Origin: UBA7672 sp044224605
GTDB taxonomy: Bacteria; Pseudomonadota; Alphaproteobacteria; Caulobacterales; Hyphomonadaceae
Direction: 5' to 3'
Assembly: GCA_044224605.1 (NCBI GenBank)
Contig: JBGAKC010000007.1
Location: forward strand, 62,001 to 126,000
DNA: 64,000 nt
Part shown: piece after piece, positions 1 through 8,437 of the stretch
How positions within the stretch are numbered: position 1 is the stretch's first letter
How the letters are laid out: the number at the start of each line of letters is the position of its first letter
Notes under the pieces: generated by a model
Told to the model about the DNA's origin: nothing
Seen by the model: only the letters and a program-made list of their open reading frames with translations
The model's database searches: none
Made by a program: the position numbers and the translations under genes

Positions 1-278
1 TCGCCTCGATGGTGGCGGACGTTCACCGCGTTCTCTCGCGCGGCGGCGTCTTCATGTATCCGTGGGACAGGCGCGAGCCGAACAAGGCCGGCAAGCTCCG
101 CCTGATGTACGAGGCCAATCCGATGTCGCTCATCATCGAACAGGCCGGCGGCAAGTCGTTCGACGGCAAGCAGCAGATCCTCGACGTGCAACCGACGGGA
201 TTGCACCAGCGCGTGTCCGTCATGCTCGGCTCGAAGGAAGAGGTTGAGGTTCTGGAGAGGAAGCACGCCGCAAAATGA
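1..278 (+). CDS. fbp: Class 1 fructose-1,6-bisphosphatase, C-terminal part
   Basis: The 5' part lies outside the window; the frame is open to the left edge and ends at TGA 276-278. The roughly 90 visible residues carry C-terminal hallmarks of class 1 FBPase: SMVADVHR, a GGVFMYPWD segment, KLRLMYEANPMS (sugar-phosphate binding region), EQAGG and LHQRV. The enzyme hydrolyses fructose 1,6-bisphosphate in gluconeogenesis or the Calvin cycle, in the cytoplasm. The same window also holds pckG, so a gluconeogenic lifestyle is consistent. The family assignment is strong; the rest of the protein cannot be judged. Confidence 0.93.
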   Translation, partial: ASMVADVHRVLSRGGVFMYPWDRREPNKAGKLRLMYEANPMSLIIEQAGGKSFDGKQQILDVQPTGLHQRVSVMLGSKEEVEVLERKHAAK

Positions 279-408
279 CCCTGCGGCGAGCAGGTTCTTT
301 TGCTGCCCAATTTGGGTAATGTGAAGCCGGAACGCACCTTCGCCTCACGCATTTTCGAGACGTTCTTAACCGCGATCCGTTAGCCGTCGGCGGATAACGG
401 AGAAGGCG

Positions 409-1512
409 ATGACCGGCGACGCCAACAATTTCTCGCTCCTGATCGAGCTTGCTAAAGAACATTCCAGCGAGAAGCGTCGCGAGCTGCTGCGCAAGGTCAC
501 CGACACTTTCCTGTCGGCCACAGACAGCCGCACGGATCGCGAAGCCGAACTATTCGACGAGATCGTCGGCGCGGTTGCCGCCGATCTTGAAACGCAGGTG
601 AGGGTGGAGCTCGCGCAGAAGGTCGCGGCCAGCCGCTTGTCGATCCGGCGAACCGCCCGGCGCCTCGCCTTCGATGTCATCGAAGTCGCTCGCCCCGTTC
701 TCGAGCACTCGCCCGCACTGACGCAGAGCGACCTCGTGGATGTGATCCATCACACCACGCAGGATCACATGATGGCCGTCACCAAGCGCCCAGACATCGG
801 AGAGAAAGCGTCAAGCGCGCTCGTTGCGAAGGGCGGCGACTCGGTCGTCGCTTCGCTGCTTCGCAACCCGTCGGCCCGCATCAGTCGCGAGACTTATGAG
901 CGCGTGGCCGACCGTGCCCAGTCCAGTCCCGCGCTCCATGCATCTTTCGTGCGTCACAAGAACGTGCCGCTGGACTTGCTTAACGCAGTCTACCTGCGCG
1001 TATCGGTCGAACTTCGCCGTGAGATCGTTGGAAAATTCCAGGGCGCGAGCACGGAAGACATCGAAGCCGCGTTCGAAGCCAGCCGCGAGCACCTCGCAAC
1101 TGAATACGGCGCCCTGCCGCGCGACTACCAGCTGGCGAAGGAATATGTCGACGACCTGCAAAGGCGCTCGGCCCTGCGGCCTGCTTCGCTCGAATCCATG
1201 CTGCGTGACAACAAGCACACGTCCTTCCTCATCGCCTTCGCCCGTCTCGTTGATGTCGACTACGATCTCGTCAGCCGTCTGGTCGAAGCCAAGGATGTCG
1301 ACGGCCTGGCGCTGCTCTGCCGCTCAGCGGGCTTCGACAGGAACCTCTTCATCACCCTCTGCATGATGATCCTCGGCGGCGGCGGGGGGCTTGCGAAGGC
1401 GGAGCGCTATGGGCAGCTCTACGAGCAGGTTCCCGTCGTCGCAGCCCAGCGCGCGCTGCGTTTCTGGAAAGTGCGGGCAAAAGCGAGTGCTGAGCAGACC
1501 TCGGCCGCCTGA
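409..1512 (+). CDS. DUF2336 domain-containing protein
   Basis: A 367-aa, mostly alpha-helical protein with no signal peptide or membrane segment. It matches the general look of alphaproteobacterial DUF2336 proteins: helical-repeat blocks such as a SLLRNPSARIS segment, the VARPVLE motif and the SALVAKGG region. No enzymatic function is established for this family, and I infer none. A GGAGAAGG ribosome-binding site sits just before the ATG at 409. The gene is followed tail-to-tail by sthA on the other strand with a gap of six bases. The ending is basic and alanine-rich. Family recognition is from memory of the pattern. Confidence 0.75.
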   Translation: MTGDANNFSLLIELAKEHSSEKRRELLRKVTDTFLSATDSRTDREAELFDEIVGAVAADLETQVRVELAQKVAASRLSIRRTARRLAFDVIEVARPVLEHSPALTQSDLVDVIHHTTQDHMMAVTKRPDIGEKASSALVAKGGDSVVASLLRNPSARISRETYERVADRAQSSPALHASFVRHKNVPLDLLNAVYLRVSVELRREIVGKFQGASTEDIEAAFEASREHLATEYGALPRDYQLAKEYVDDLQRRSALRPASLESMLRDNKHTSFLIAFARLVDVDYDLVSRLVEAKDVDGLALLCRSAGFDRNLFITLCMMILGGGGGLAKAERYGQLYEQVPVVAAQRALRFWKVRAKASAEQTSAA

Positions 1513-1518
1513 TCGGGC

Positions 1519-2982
1519 TCAGCCGCCGCGGGCGGCCTTCGCGAACCGCTCAAGTGCTGCTGTCGCCTCGTCGAACGCGCTCGTGCTCGGCTGTTTGCGC
1601 GGCATGCGGTTCCAGGCATCGAGCGCTGCGATCTTGTAGGCCTCGGCGAGCGTCGGATAGTTGAACGTGTTCTCGACAAAATAGTCGAGCATGCCGCCGA
1701 GGTTCAGCACGGCCTGGCCGATATGGATCAGTTCGGTCGCCCCTTCGCCGACGATGTGGACGCCCAGCAGGCGGCGCGTCTCCAGCGCGAAGATCATTTT
1801 CATGAAGCCGGCATTGAGGCCCATGATCTGGCCACGCGCCGTCTCGCGGAAGCGGGCGACGCCGCATTCGTACGGAATGCTCTTCTGGCGAACCTGCTCC
1901 TCGGTCATGCCGATGATCGACATCTCGGGGACCGAGTAGATGCCATAGGGGAAGAATTCCGGCGGCGCCTGGGCCGGCGCATCGAAGGCATGGCACGCGG
2001 CGATGCGGCCCTGTTCCATCGACGTCGAGGCGAGACTCGGGAAGCCGATCACATCGCCCACGGCATAGATGTGCGGCAACCGCGTGCGGAACGTTGCGCG
2101 ATCAACTTCGATCTTGCCGCGCTCGTCCGTGTGAAGGCCGCAATTTTCGAGTTCCAGCGCCTCGGTCGCGCCCTTGCGGCCGGCGGCGAACAGCACCATT
2201 TCGCTCCAGATCTGGCGCGAGTCCTCGAGCTCGATCAGGCAGGCGTCGTGGACGGGGCGGGTAACCGATTTCACCTTGCTCTGCAGGCGTAGCGACAGGC
2301 CGCGGTCGCGCAGCTCGTGCACGAACTCGTCCACCAGCTCGCGATCGATGAAGGTGAGTAGGCTGTCCGCTGGGTCGATGACGGTAACCTTCACGTCGAG
2401 CGCGGAGAAGATGGTGGCGTACTCGATGCCGATCACGCCGCCGCCGATGACGCTGAGCGAGCGGGGCAGCCGCTTCAATTCGAGGATCTCGTCCGGATCG
2501 AGGATCGCCTCGCCATCGAACGGGATGTGCCGGGGCCGGTAGGGTTCGGTGCCGACGGCGAGGATGAATTTCTGGGCCGTGAAGCGCTGCGGTCCAGTGT
2601 CTGCTGCAACCTCGATGTGCAGCGGGTCGATGAAGCGCGCTTCACCCGTGATCCAGCGCACACTGTTGCGGGCAAACTGGTGCTCGAGGATTTCGACCTC
2701 GTGCTCCAGCGTTATCGAGAGGCGGCGGCGAAGATCCTCGGCCGTGATCGTCTGCTTGTTGCGATGGGCGCGTCCATAGAAGCCACGCTCGCGCCAGCCA
2801 GACAGGTTCAGCACGGTCTCGCGAAGCGTCTTCGACGGAATGGTGCCCGTGTGCACGCAAACGCCGCCCACGCGCCGTCCCTTTTCGACGACGAGCACGG
2901 ACTTCTTGAGCTTCGCAGCCTGCACGGCCGCGCGCCTTCCTGCGGGTCCGGACCCGATGACGATGAGATCGAACGCCTGCAT
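1519..2982 (-). CDS. sthA: Si-specific soluble NAD(P)+ transhydrogenase
   Basis: A 487-aa flavoprotein of the pyridine nucleotide-disulfide oxidoreductase family. The FAD-binding GSGPAGRRAA motif is at residues 10-19, and a second dinucleotide motif (GGGVIGIEYA) lies mid-protein. The position of the redox disulfide reads C42-VHTG-T47: the first Cys is kept and the second is Thr. That pattern distinguishes SthA-type transhydrogenases from lipoamide dehydrogenase and mercuric reductase. The protein balances NADH and NADPH pools in the cytoplasm. The gene stands alone, divergent from the AEC transporter, with about 100 bases of shared promoter space. Length is normal for the family. Confidence 0.93.
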   Translation of the reverse strand: MQAFDLIVIGSGPAGRRAAVQAAKLKKSVLVVEKGRRVGGVCVHTGTIPSKTLRETVLNLSGWRERGFYGRAHRNKQTITAEDLRRRLSITLEHEVEILEHQFARNSVRWITGEARFIDPLHIEVAADTGPQRFTAQKFILAVGTEPYRPRHIPFDGEAILDPDEILELKRLPRSLSVIGGGVIGIEYATIFSALDVKVTVIDPADSLLTFIDRELVDEFVHELRDRGLSLRLQSKVKSVTRPVHDACLIELEDSRQIWSEMVLFAAGRKGATEALELENCGLHTDERGKIEVDRATFRTRLPHIYAVGDVIGFPSLASTSMEQGRIAACHAFDAPAQAPPEFFPYGIYSVPEMSIIGMTEEQVRQKSIPYECGVARFRETARGQIMGLNAGFMKMIFALETRRLLGVHIVGEGATELIHIGQAVLNLGGMLDYFVENTFNYPTLAEAYKIAALDAWNRMPRKQPSTSAFDEATAALERFAKAARGG

Positions 2983-3088
2983 GGCGGGCAGAATCCTCCA
3001 GTGAGAAGGCTGCCCCTGATTTGGTTAACGCCGCTTAACCGGCCTCGGCCGTCTCGCGCTCGCCGGGAGATTCTGCCACAAAAGGTCG

Positions 3089-4012
3089 ATGTTCGACGTC
3101 CTGCTTTCGCTGATCCCCGTTTTTTCGCTGATCGCTCTCGGCGCTGTTCTCCGGCGCTTCAAGCTGCTGACGCCCGAAGGCTGGAGCGCGCTGGAGCGGC
3201 TGACCTACTTCGTCCTGTTTCCGCCGCTGATGTTCATGAGCATCGTCGAAGGCCGGTTTGCCGGAGGCGAGGCGCTGTGGCTTGGCCTGACACTGGCCGC
3301 GACGGTTGCGACCATGGGCGCGCTGATGCTGACGGCCCGGCCGCTGCTGGCCAAGGACGGGGCGCAGTTCTCCAGCGTCTTCCAGGCGGGCATCCGCTGG
3401 AACGGATACGTGACGCTTGGCGTGCTTGCAGGGCTCTATGGCGACGAGGGTGTGGCGCTCTCGGCTGTCGGTTTCGCGACGCTGGTGCCGATGAACAATG
3501 TGATGAGCGTTCTGGTGCTGAGCCGCTATGCCGGCTCCGAGCCAGCGCCGTTCAAGCGCGTAGTCCGCTCGATCATCACCAATCCGCTGATCATTTCCAC
3601 GGTGGTGGCGATCATCCTGGTGTCTGCGGGCGTGAGGGTCAGCAAGCCGGTTGGCGAGACGCTTAACCTGCTGGGCGACGCCACGGTAGCGCTGGGCCTG
3701 ATCTGCGTGGGCGCCGCGCTGGATATTTCCTCGATGAAGGAGGCAAGGTGGCCGCTGATTGCCGGGACGCTGCTGCGTCTTGTCGTCATGCCGGCCGTCA
3801 CGGTGGGGTTGGCCTACGCGATCGGCCTGTCGAGCATGGTTTTCCAGGTCGCTGTCGTCTGCGCATCGGCGCCGGTGGCGACGTCGGCCTACATCCTCTC
3901 GCGCCAGCTGGGCGGGGATTCAAGGCTGATGGCGAACATCATCACGCTATCGACCTTGCTCAGCCTGTTCACGATCCCGACGACGATCCTGCTTGCGCAA
4001 ATGCTGCACTGA
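3089..4012 (+). CDS. AEC (auxin efflux carrier) family transporter
   Basis: A 307-aa polytopic membrane protein with about ten hydrophobic segments from the first residues on (FDVLLSLIPVFSLIALG) to the C terminus. The N-terminal membrane bundle, the central loop with NNVMSVLVLSR and the second half with LICVGAALDIS are typical of the AEC/bile acid-arsenite-riboflavin transporter superfamily. Such carriers move organic anions such as malonate or malate; the substrate here cannot be read from sequence. It lies divergent to sthA and overlaps nothing. Its stop touches the end of the GNAT gene on the other strand. Confidence 0.88.
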   Translation: MFDVLLSLIPVFSLIALGAVLRRFKLLTPEGWSALERLTYFVLFPPLMFMSIVEGRFAGGEALWLGLTLAATVATMGALMLTARPLLAKDGAQFSSVFQAGIRWNGYVTLGVLAGLYGDEGVALSAVGFATLVPMNNVMSVLVLSRYAGSEPAPFKRVVRSIITNPLIISTVVAIILVSAGVRVSKPVGETLNLLGDATVALGLICVGAALDISSMKEARWPLIAGTLLRLVVMPAVTVGLAYAIGLSSMVFQVAVVCASAPVATSAYILSRQLGGDSRLMANIITLSTLLSLFTIPTTILLAQMLH

Positions 4013-4519
4013 TCAAAGCGCCTTCACCATGAAGACAAGATCGAGGCTCTTGCCGAATTTGCGGCCGACGCCCTTGAGATTGCCCTGGATCTGGAACCCC
4101 GCCTTCTCGTGCAGCGCGATGGAGCCTGCGTTCGCGCTGTCGATCCCGCCGACCATTGCGGCCAGGCCCTTCGCCCGAGCTCGCGCAATCAGTTCAGCGA
4201 GAATGGCGCGGCCGACGCCGCGGCGCTGCGCCGAGGGGGCGACATAGACCGAGTGCTCGACCGTCTTCACGTAACCTGGAAAATCCCGGAACACGCCGAA
4301 GCTGCCATAGCCGAGCACCTGCTTCGGCGCCGCCGGATCAACCGCGACGACAACCGGAAAGCCCGCGCCATTGCGCGCCGTTAGCCAGGCGCGGCGCAGG
4401 TCCAGCGTGGTTTCAGTCTCGGACCAGATCGAAAAAGTCTCGCGCACGGCATGGTTGAAGATGTCCACAATGCCGGGGAGGTGGGCCTCCGTCGCGTCGA
4501 TGATTTCGAACCCGGCCAT
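4013..4519 (-). CDS. GNAT family N-acetyltransferase (phosphinothricin acetyltransferase-like)
   Basis: A 168-aa GNAT enzyme when started at the ATG at 4519, which has a GGAG ribosome-binding site nearby; an in-frame ATG five codons further upstream is possible. It has an N-terminal beta-alpha region (EIIDATEAHLPGIVDIFN) like the Pat/Bar subfamily. The acetyl-CoA binding motif A reads QRRGVGRAILAELI, and the AFVGGIDSANAGSIALHEKAGF type motif B follows as MVGGIDSANAGSIALH. These enzymes acetylate small amines such as phosphinothricin or methionine sulfone; the true substrate is unknown. It is convergent with the AEC gene and divergent to the acyl-CoA ligase. Confidence 0.85.
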   Translation of the reverse strand: MAGFEIIDATEAHLPGIVDIFNHAVRETFSIWSETETTLDLRRAWLTARNGAGFPVVVAVDPAAPKQVLGYGSFGVFRDFPGYVKTVEHSVYVAPSAQRRGVGRAILAELIARARAKGLAAMVGGIDSANAGSIALHEKAGFQIQGNLKGVGRKFGKSLDLVFMVKAL

Positions 4520-4680
4520 TCCCGTCTCCATCATGCCGCGCTGCGGCGCACGCCATGCTCACTTTTGTCGCAAGCCCGCGGGCTCCGCCAGCGCTTTTCG
4601 AGCGGGCGAACGCCCTAGCCCGCGAAACGGCCATGTGCGATTTCAGGGTCAGAAGACTTGATACCAAGGGAGCAGGCGAG

Positions 4681-6420
4681 ATGGCCGAGGCTGTTTTTCC
4701 GGTGATGTCGATCGCCCAGTGCAATGCGTTGATGACGGCGCCGGGCGCTCGCTTCGAGCTGGAAGAGAAGGTCATCAACGGGATCAAGCTGCGCGTTTAC
4801 AAGAACGCACCGCTGACCCTGCGCGATGTCGTGCTCAATTCGATCAACTGGGATCAGCGGGAATTCCTGATTTACCAGGACGAGCGCGTCACCTTCGCCG
4901 CTCACTACAAGGCCGTCGCCCACCTCGCCACGAAACTGCGCAACGAGTTCGGTGTAAAGAAGGGCGACCGCGTCGCAGTGGTGATGCGCAACTATCCGCA
5001 GTGGTCGGTTGGTTTCTTCGCTGCGCTGGTCATCGGCGCCATTGCGACGCCGCTCAATTCCTGGTGGACGGGCGAGGAACTGGAATATGGCCTTTCGGAT
5101 TCCGGCGCGAAGGTCGCCATCGTCGACCCGGAAAAGCTCGAACGCATCCGCGAACACCTGCCGAAGCTGACGCAGCTGAGGCATGTTCTTGTGGCGCGCG
5201 GGGGAGAGGACGAGGCCGATCCACGCATTGTGTCGCTCGAGAAGCTGATCGGTTCGGCGAAGTCGTGGGCCAATCTTGCGGACATTGCGATACCGGACGC
5301 CGATGTCGGCCCGGATGACGACGCCACGATCATGTACACGTCGGGAACGACGGGAAAGCCGAAAGGAGCACTCGCCACCCATCGCGGCATCGCCTCGAAC
5401 GTGTTCAACGGAATGGCCTGTCAGGCGCGGCACTTCGTTCGTCAGGGCTTGCCGGTGCCGCCGCGCGATCCGAAAGTCGATCCACCGCGCATTCCGCTGC
5501 TGGCGATCCCGTTCTTCCACGCCACCGGCGCCTTCTCGAACCTCGTTCCAGCGATCATCAACGCCGACAAGATTGTGACGATGTACAAATGGGATCCTGG
5601 CGAGGCGCTCGAGATCATCCAGAACGAGAAGATCACCACCATCGGCGGCGTGCCGGCCATCGCCTGGCAGGTTCTCGAACATCCGGACCGCGACAAGTAC
5701 GATCTTTCCTCGATCCAGTTCGTCGCCTATGGCGGCGCGCCGTCGGCGCCGGAGCTGGTCGCGACGATCAAGCGAAAATTCCCGAACGGGCTTGCTTCCA
5801 ACGGTTGGGGCATGACGGAGACCTGCGCGGCCTCGTGCGTGAACTTCGGCAAGGACTACGAGCTGCGTCCCGCTTCCTGCGGCGCGGCGGCACCTGCGAT
5901 GGATTTCAAGATCGTCGGCGCCAATGGAGAGACGCTCGGGCCTAACCAGGTGGGCGAACTGTGGGTGAAGGGTCCCAACAACTGCAAGCTTTACTGGAAC
6001 AAGCCAGAGGCGACCGCGAAGACCTTCATCGATGGCTGGGTCGTTACGGGCGATGTCGGCCGCATCGACGAGGAAGGCTTCGTCTTCCTGATGGATCGCG
6101 CCAAGGACATGCTGATCCGCGGTGGCGAGAATATCTACTGCATCGAGGTCGAGAACGCGCTCTACGACCATCCGGCGATCATGGACGCCGCCGTCGTCGG
6201 AATTCCGCACAAGGTGCTGGGTGAGGAAGTCGGCGCCGTGGTTCAGGTGAAGCCGGAGATGGACGTAACGATCGATGAACTTCGCCGGTTCGTGGCCGGC
6301 AAGATCGCGGCCTTCAAGGTGCCCGTCGAAATCCAGGTCCAGCGTGATCCGCTGCCGCGGAACGCCAACGGCAAGATCATGAAGAGCGAGCTGCGCGGAC
6401 GGTTCACGCCGCGCAGCTAA
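4681..6420 (+). CDS. AMP-dependent acyl-CoA ligase (long-chain fatty acid type)
   Basis: A 579-aa ANL-superfamily enzyme that activates a carboxylic acid with ATP and CoA. Core motif A5-like P-loop TSGTTGKPKG is at residues 220-229, GWGMTET at 375-381, the TGD motif near 456, and NANGK with the candidate catalytic Lys565 near the end. Open frame extends upstream to 4555, but the ATG at 4681 follows an AAGGGAGCAGG ribosome-binding site and starts the conserved N terminus, so it is preferred. The substrate is not decided by sequence; fatty acid or aromatic acids are possible. It is a single gene, with a 45-aa membrane protein gene convergent behind it. Confidence 0.9.
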   Translation: MAEAVFPVMSIAQCNALMTAPGARFELEEKVINGIKLRVYKNAPLTLRDVVLNSINWDQREFLIYQDERVTFAAHYKAVAHLATKLRNEFGVKKGDRVAVVMRNYPQWSVGFFAALVIGAIATPLNSWWTGEELEYGLSDSGAKVAIVDPEKLERIREHLPKLTQLRHVLVARGGEDEADPRIVSLEKLIGSAKSWANLADIAIPDADVGPDDDATIMYTSGTTGKPKGALATHRGIASNVFNGMACQARHFVRQGLPVPPRDPKVDPPRIPLLAIPFFHATGAFSNLVPAIINADKIVTMYKWDPGEALEIIQNEKITTIGGVPAIAWQVLEHPDRDKYDLSSIQFVAYGGAPSAPELVATIKRKFPNGLASNGWGMTETCAASCVNFGKDYELRPASCGAAAPAMDFKIVGANGETLGPNQVGELWVKGPNNCKLYWNKPEATAKTFIDGWVVTGDVGRIDEEGFVFLMDRAKDMLIRGGENIYCIEVENALYDHPAIMDAAVVGIPHKVLGEEVGAVVQVKPEMDVTIDELRRFVAGKIAAFKVPVEIQVQRDPLPRNANGKIMKSELRGRFTPRS

Positions 6421-6426
6421 TTCAGT

Positions 6427-6564
6427 TCATCGCAGGAACAGGATCGTGAAGCCGAGCGCCAGCACGGCCAGCACGATGCCGTAGCCGAGCATGTAGCGGA
6501 CGCCGTGGCCGGTTTCGCCTTGGCGAACCTGGTCGGTCGAGAGTTGTGTGTGTTCGGTGCTCAT
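6427..6564 (-). CDS. 45-aa single-pass membrane protein
   Basis: A small gene: ATG at 6564, TGA at 6429-6427. The protein has a polar N terminus (STEHTQLSTDQVRQGETG) and one C-terminal hydrophobic segment of about 20 residues (YMLGYGIVLAVLALGFTILF), ending in Leu-Arg. An AGGCTCGCG ribosome-binding stretch precedes the start. The layout, cytosolic tail then tail anchor, resembles small conserved hypothetical proteins of alphaproteobacteria and small subunits of membrane complexes. No function is claimed. It is convergent with the acyl-CoA ligase, eight bases past its stop. Confidence 0.65.
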   Translation of the reverse strand: MSTEHTQLSTDQVRQGETGHGVRYMLGYGIVLAVLALGFTILFLR

Positions 6565-6745
6565 CGCGAGCCTCGCTGGATCAGCGTGCCCCCAATCGCC
6601 CCAAGAAAATCATACACCCGCGTGCACCCGCCGTCGCGAACTGAAAACCGCGGGATTTCAGGCGCTTCGCATAGAGGTCGAGACAGGCTGAAACAATAAC
6701 CTCAGATGTGCGTTCCCTTTTCGCAACATTATCGAGGGACGCGCC

Positions 6746-6970
6746 ATGAGCCGCTCCGTGCTGTGGTCAGCGCTGGTCTTCACCGTCTTCGCGTTTGCCG
6801 CCCTGGTCATCTTCTTCTGGATCCGCGACGGGTCGCTGCGAAACGCCGGCGCATCGTTGGACAATCTCTTCAACAAGACCGGCAGCGAGATCGCACAGAC
6901 AACGCGCGAAGTGGTGGGCTCGGCCGGCGCGGTGATCGAACGCGCCACTGACGGCGATGATCGCACCTGA
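6746..6970 (+). CDS. Small membrane-anchored protein, first of a tandem pair
   Basis: A 74-aa protein with an N-terminal transmembrane segment (residues about 5-25, WSALVFTVFAFAALVIFFW), then a WIRDGSLRNAG motif, an amphipathic helix and the C-terminal end ATDGDDRT. A GAGGGA ribosome-binding site precedes the ATG. The next gene encodes a paralogue with the same plan, the same RDGSL motif and an identical C-terminal octapeptide, so the pair arose by duplication. The soluble part probably forms one helix with hydrophobic heptads. No family function is known to me. Confidence 0.75.
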   Translation: MSRSVLWSALVFTVFAFAALVIFFWIRDGSLRNAGASLDNLFNKTGSEIAQTTREVVGSAGAVIERATDGDDRT

Positions 6971-6988
6971 TCAAAAGGAATATCGAAG

Positions 6989-7216
6989 ATGCGCCTGCTT
7001 GCCACCCTACTTGTCGTCCTCACCGTCGGGTTTGTCGGCGTCATGGGCTATTACTGGGTTCGCGACGGATCGCTGCAGAGCGCCGGACGCGAGATGGACG
7101 AGAACCTCGCCAAGATCGACCGAACAACGGAGCCGCTGCAGGACTCACTCGGCAAGGTCGGTGAAGGCGTCAAGGAAACGGTCGGCAACGCCACGGATGG
7201 CGACGACCGCACCTAG
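6989..7216 (+). CDS. Small membrane-anchored protein, second of a tandem pair
   Basis: A 75-aa paralogue of the preceding gene, 18 bases downstream and so probably co-transcribed. It has an N-terminal membrane segment (LLATLLVVLTVGFVGVMGYYW), VRDGSLQSAG, then a helix with VGEGVKETVG, ending in NATDGDDRT. AAAGGA precedes the ATG at a good distance. The helical tail resembles short apolipoprotein-like or CsbD-like helices but is too short to assign. Its stop overlaps the end of the CorA-type gene on the opposite strand by four bases. Confidence 0.75.
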   Translation: MRLLATLLVVLTVGFVGVMGYYWVRDGSLQSAGREMDENLAKIDRTTEPLQDSLGKVGEGVKETVGNATDGDDRT

Positions 7217-8232
7217 AACCACTTCTGCCATTTCAGGAATCCGGCCAGGCCTCCTGCCAGAACGATTGTCAGCAGGACAACGGCGCCGAATGACCAGTCT
7301 TCATGAGAGAACGGAATGCCGGCGAGGTTCATGCCGAGCAGGCCGGTGATGAAGGTAAGCGGCAGGAAGAAGGCCGATACAAGCGATAGCACGAGAAGCC
7401 TGCGGTTCAGCTGTTCCTGGCGTCGGCCGGCCAGCTGGTCTTGCAGAACGGCCGCGCGGTCCCGGATTGAATCGAGTTCTTCCGAGATGCGCGTGATGCG
7501 GTCGCCCGTCTCGCGCAGATGCATCGAGTGGTCGAGGTCGAACAGCAGGCGGCCTTCCTTCTGCAGCTGGACCATGGCTTCGCGTTGGGGGAGGATATAG
7601 CGGCGCAGGATCAGGATGGTGCGGCGGAATTCGGCGAGGTCCGTCGCCGGGACCTGCTGCTGCGCCGTGAGCAGTGTCTCCTCGAATTCGTCGGCTTCCT
7701 CCTTGAGCTGATCGATCACCGGTTCGATCTTGTCGATCAGCCGCTCCGCGATCGCGACCAGCAGGCCGCCGGGTGAAGGATTTTCCAGCAGGCCGGCGGC
7801 GACTTCCTCGCGAACCTCATGGATCGCCTTCACCGGATAGGATCGCATCGAGATGACGAGGTTCTGCGTCGCCCAGATGCGGACGGAGATCATGTCCTCG
7901 GGCTCGGCGCCAGGATTGTGGTTGATGCCGCGCAGGTTCAGCAGCAGGCCATCTTCATAGGCGGCGCAGCGTGGCCGCGTTTCGGTTTGCAGCAGCGCCG
8001 AGATGACGGTCTCGTCGAGGTCGCTCGACTCTTGCAGCCATTCGCGCGTTTCGGGGGCAAGGCGGTTGAAGTGGAGCCAACGCCATCCGGCGCGCGGGCA
8101 GGCGGCGGTGGGCTTCACCTTGCTCCAGTCGACCTTCTCGATGACGCCATCTGCCGGAAAGTCGAAGCCGAAGATGAAAGCTTCGGCATTCGGTTCAGTG
8201 TGGTCGTTGCGTTCGATAGGCGCGACGGGCAT
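7213..8232 (-). CDS. zntB: ZntB/CorA family divalent cation transporter
   Basis: A 339-aa CorA-superfamily (2-TM-GxN) protein. A long N-terminal cytoplasmic domain contains the RPRCAAYEDGLLLNLRG region, followed by a long coiled-coil stalk helix (about residues 150-285). Two C-terminal membrane helices follow, with the family signature GMN at about residues 300-302 in a GLLGMNLAGIP context. The AGIP continuation is the one usual in ZntB-type zinc transporters rather than CorA magnesium channels. The C terminus is short and basic (KWQKWF). It transports Zn2+ or a related divalent cation across the inner membrane. The zinc preference is inference from subfamily motifs. Confidence 0.88.
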   Translation of the reverse strand: MPVAPIERNDHTEPNAEAFIFGFDFPADGVIEKVDWSKVKPTAACPRAGWRWLHFNRLAPETREWLQESSDLDETVISALLQTETRPRCAAYEDGLLLNLRGINHNPGAEPEDMISVRIWATQNLVISMRSYPVKAIHEVREEVAAGLLENPSPGGLLVAIAERLIDKIEPVIDQLKEEADEFEETLLTAQQQVPATDLAEFRRTILILRRYILPQREAMVQLQKEGRLLFDLDHSMHLRETGDRITRISEELDSIRDRAAVLQDQLAGRRQEQLNRRLLVLSLVSAFFLPLTFITGLLGMNLAGIPFSHEDWSFGAVVLLTIVLAGGLAGFLKWQKWF

Positions 8233-8437
8233 GGGCCAAACTCATGTTGCGCCCGCCTTCTAGACCGCTTTCAGCGCAAGGGGCTAGAGCAGCGGGCGAT
8301 TAGTCTGCAACGCGGCCTTGCTGGATGATCAAGGCTCGGCATTCCGGAGGCAAACCGTTCGATTCAGGATATTCGCCCGATGCTCCAGGGGCGAGGGCGC
8401 TTGCCGTATTCCATGGGGTGACCTCTAAGTCGGCCCG

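Noticed and set aside
4615..6210. 531-codon open frame on minus opposite the acyl-CoA ligase
   Set aside because: Antisense to a gene with full family motifs. The translation is Arg/Asp/Val-rich without domain pattern, as expected in GC-rich DNA.
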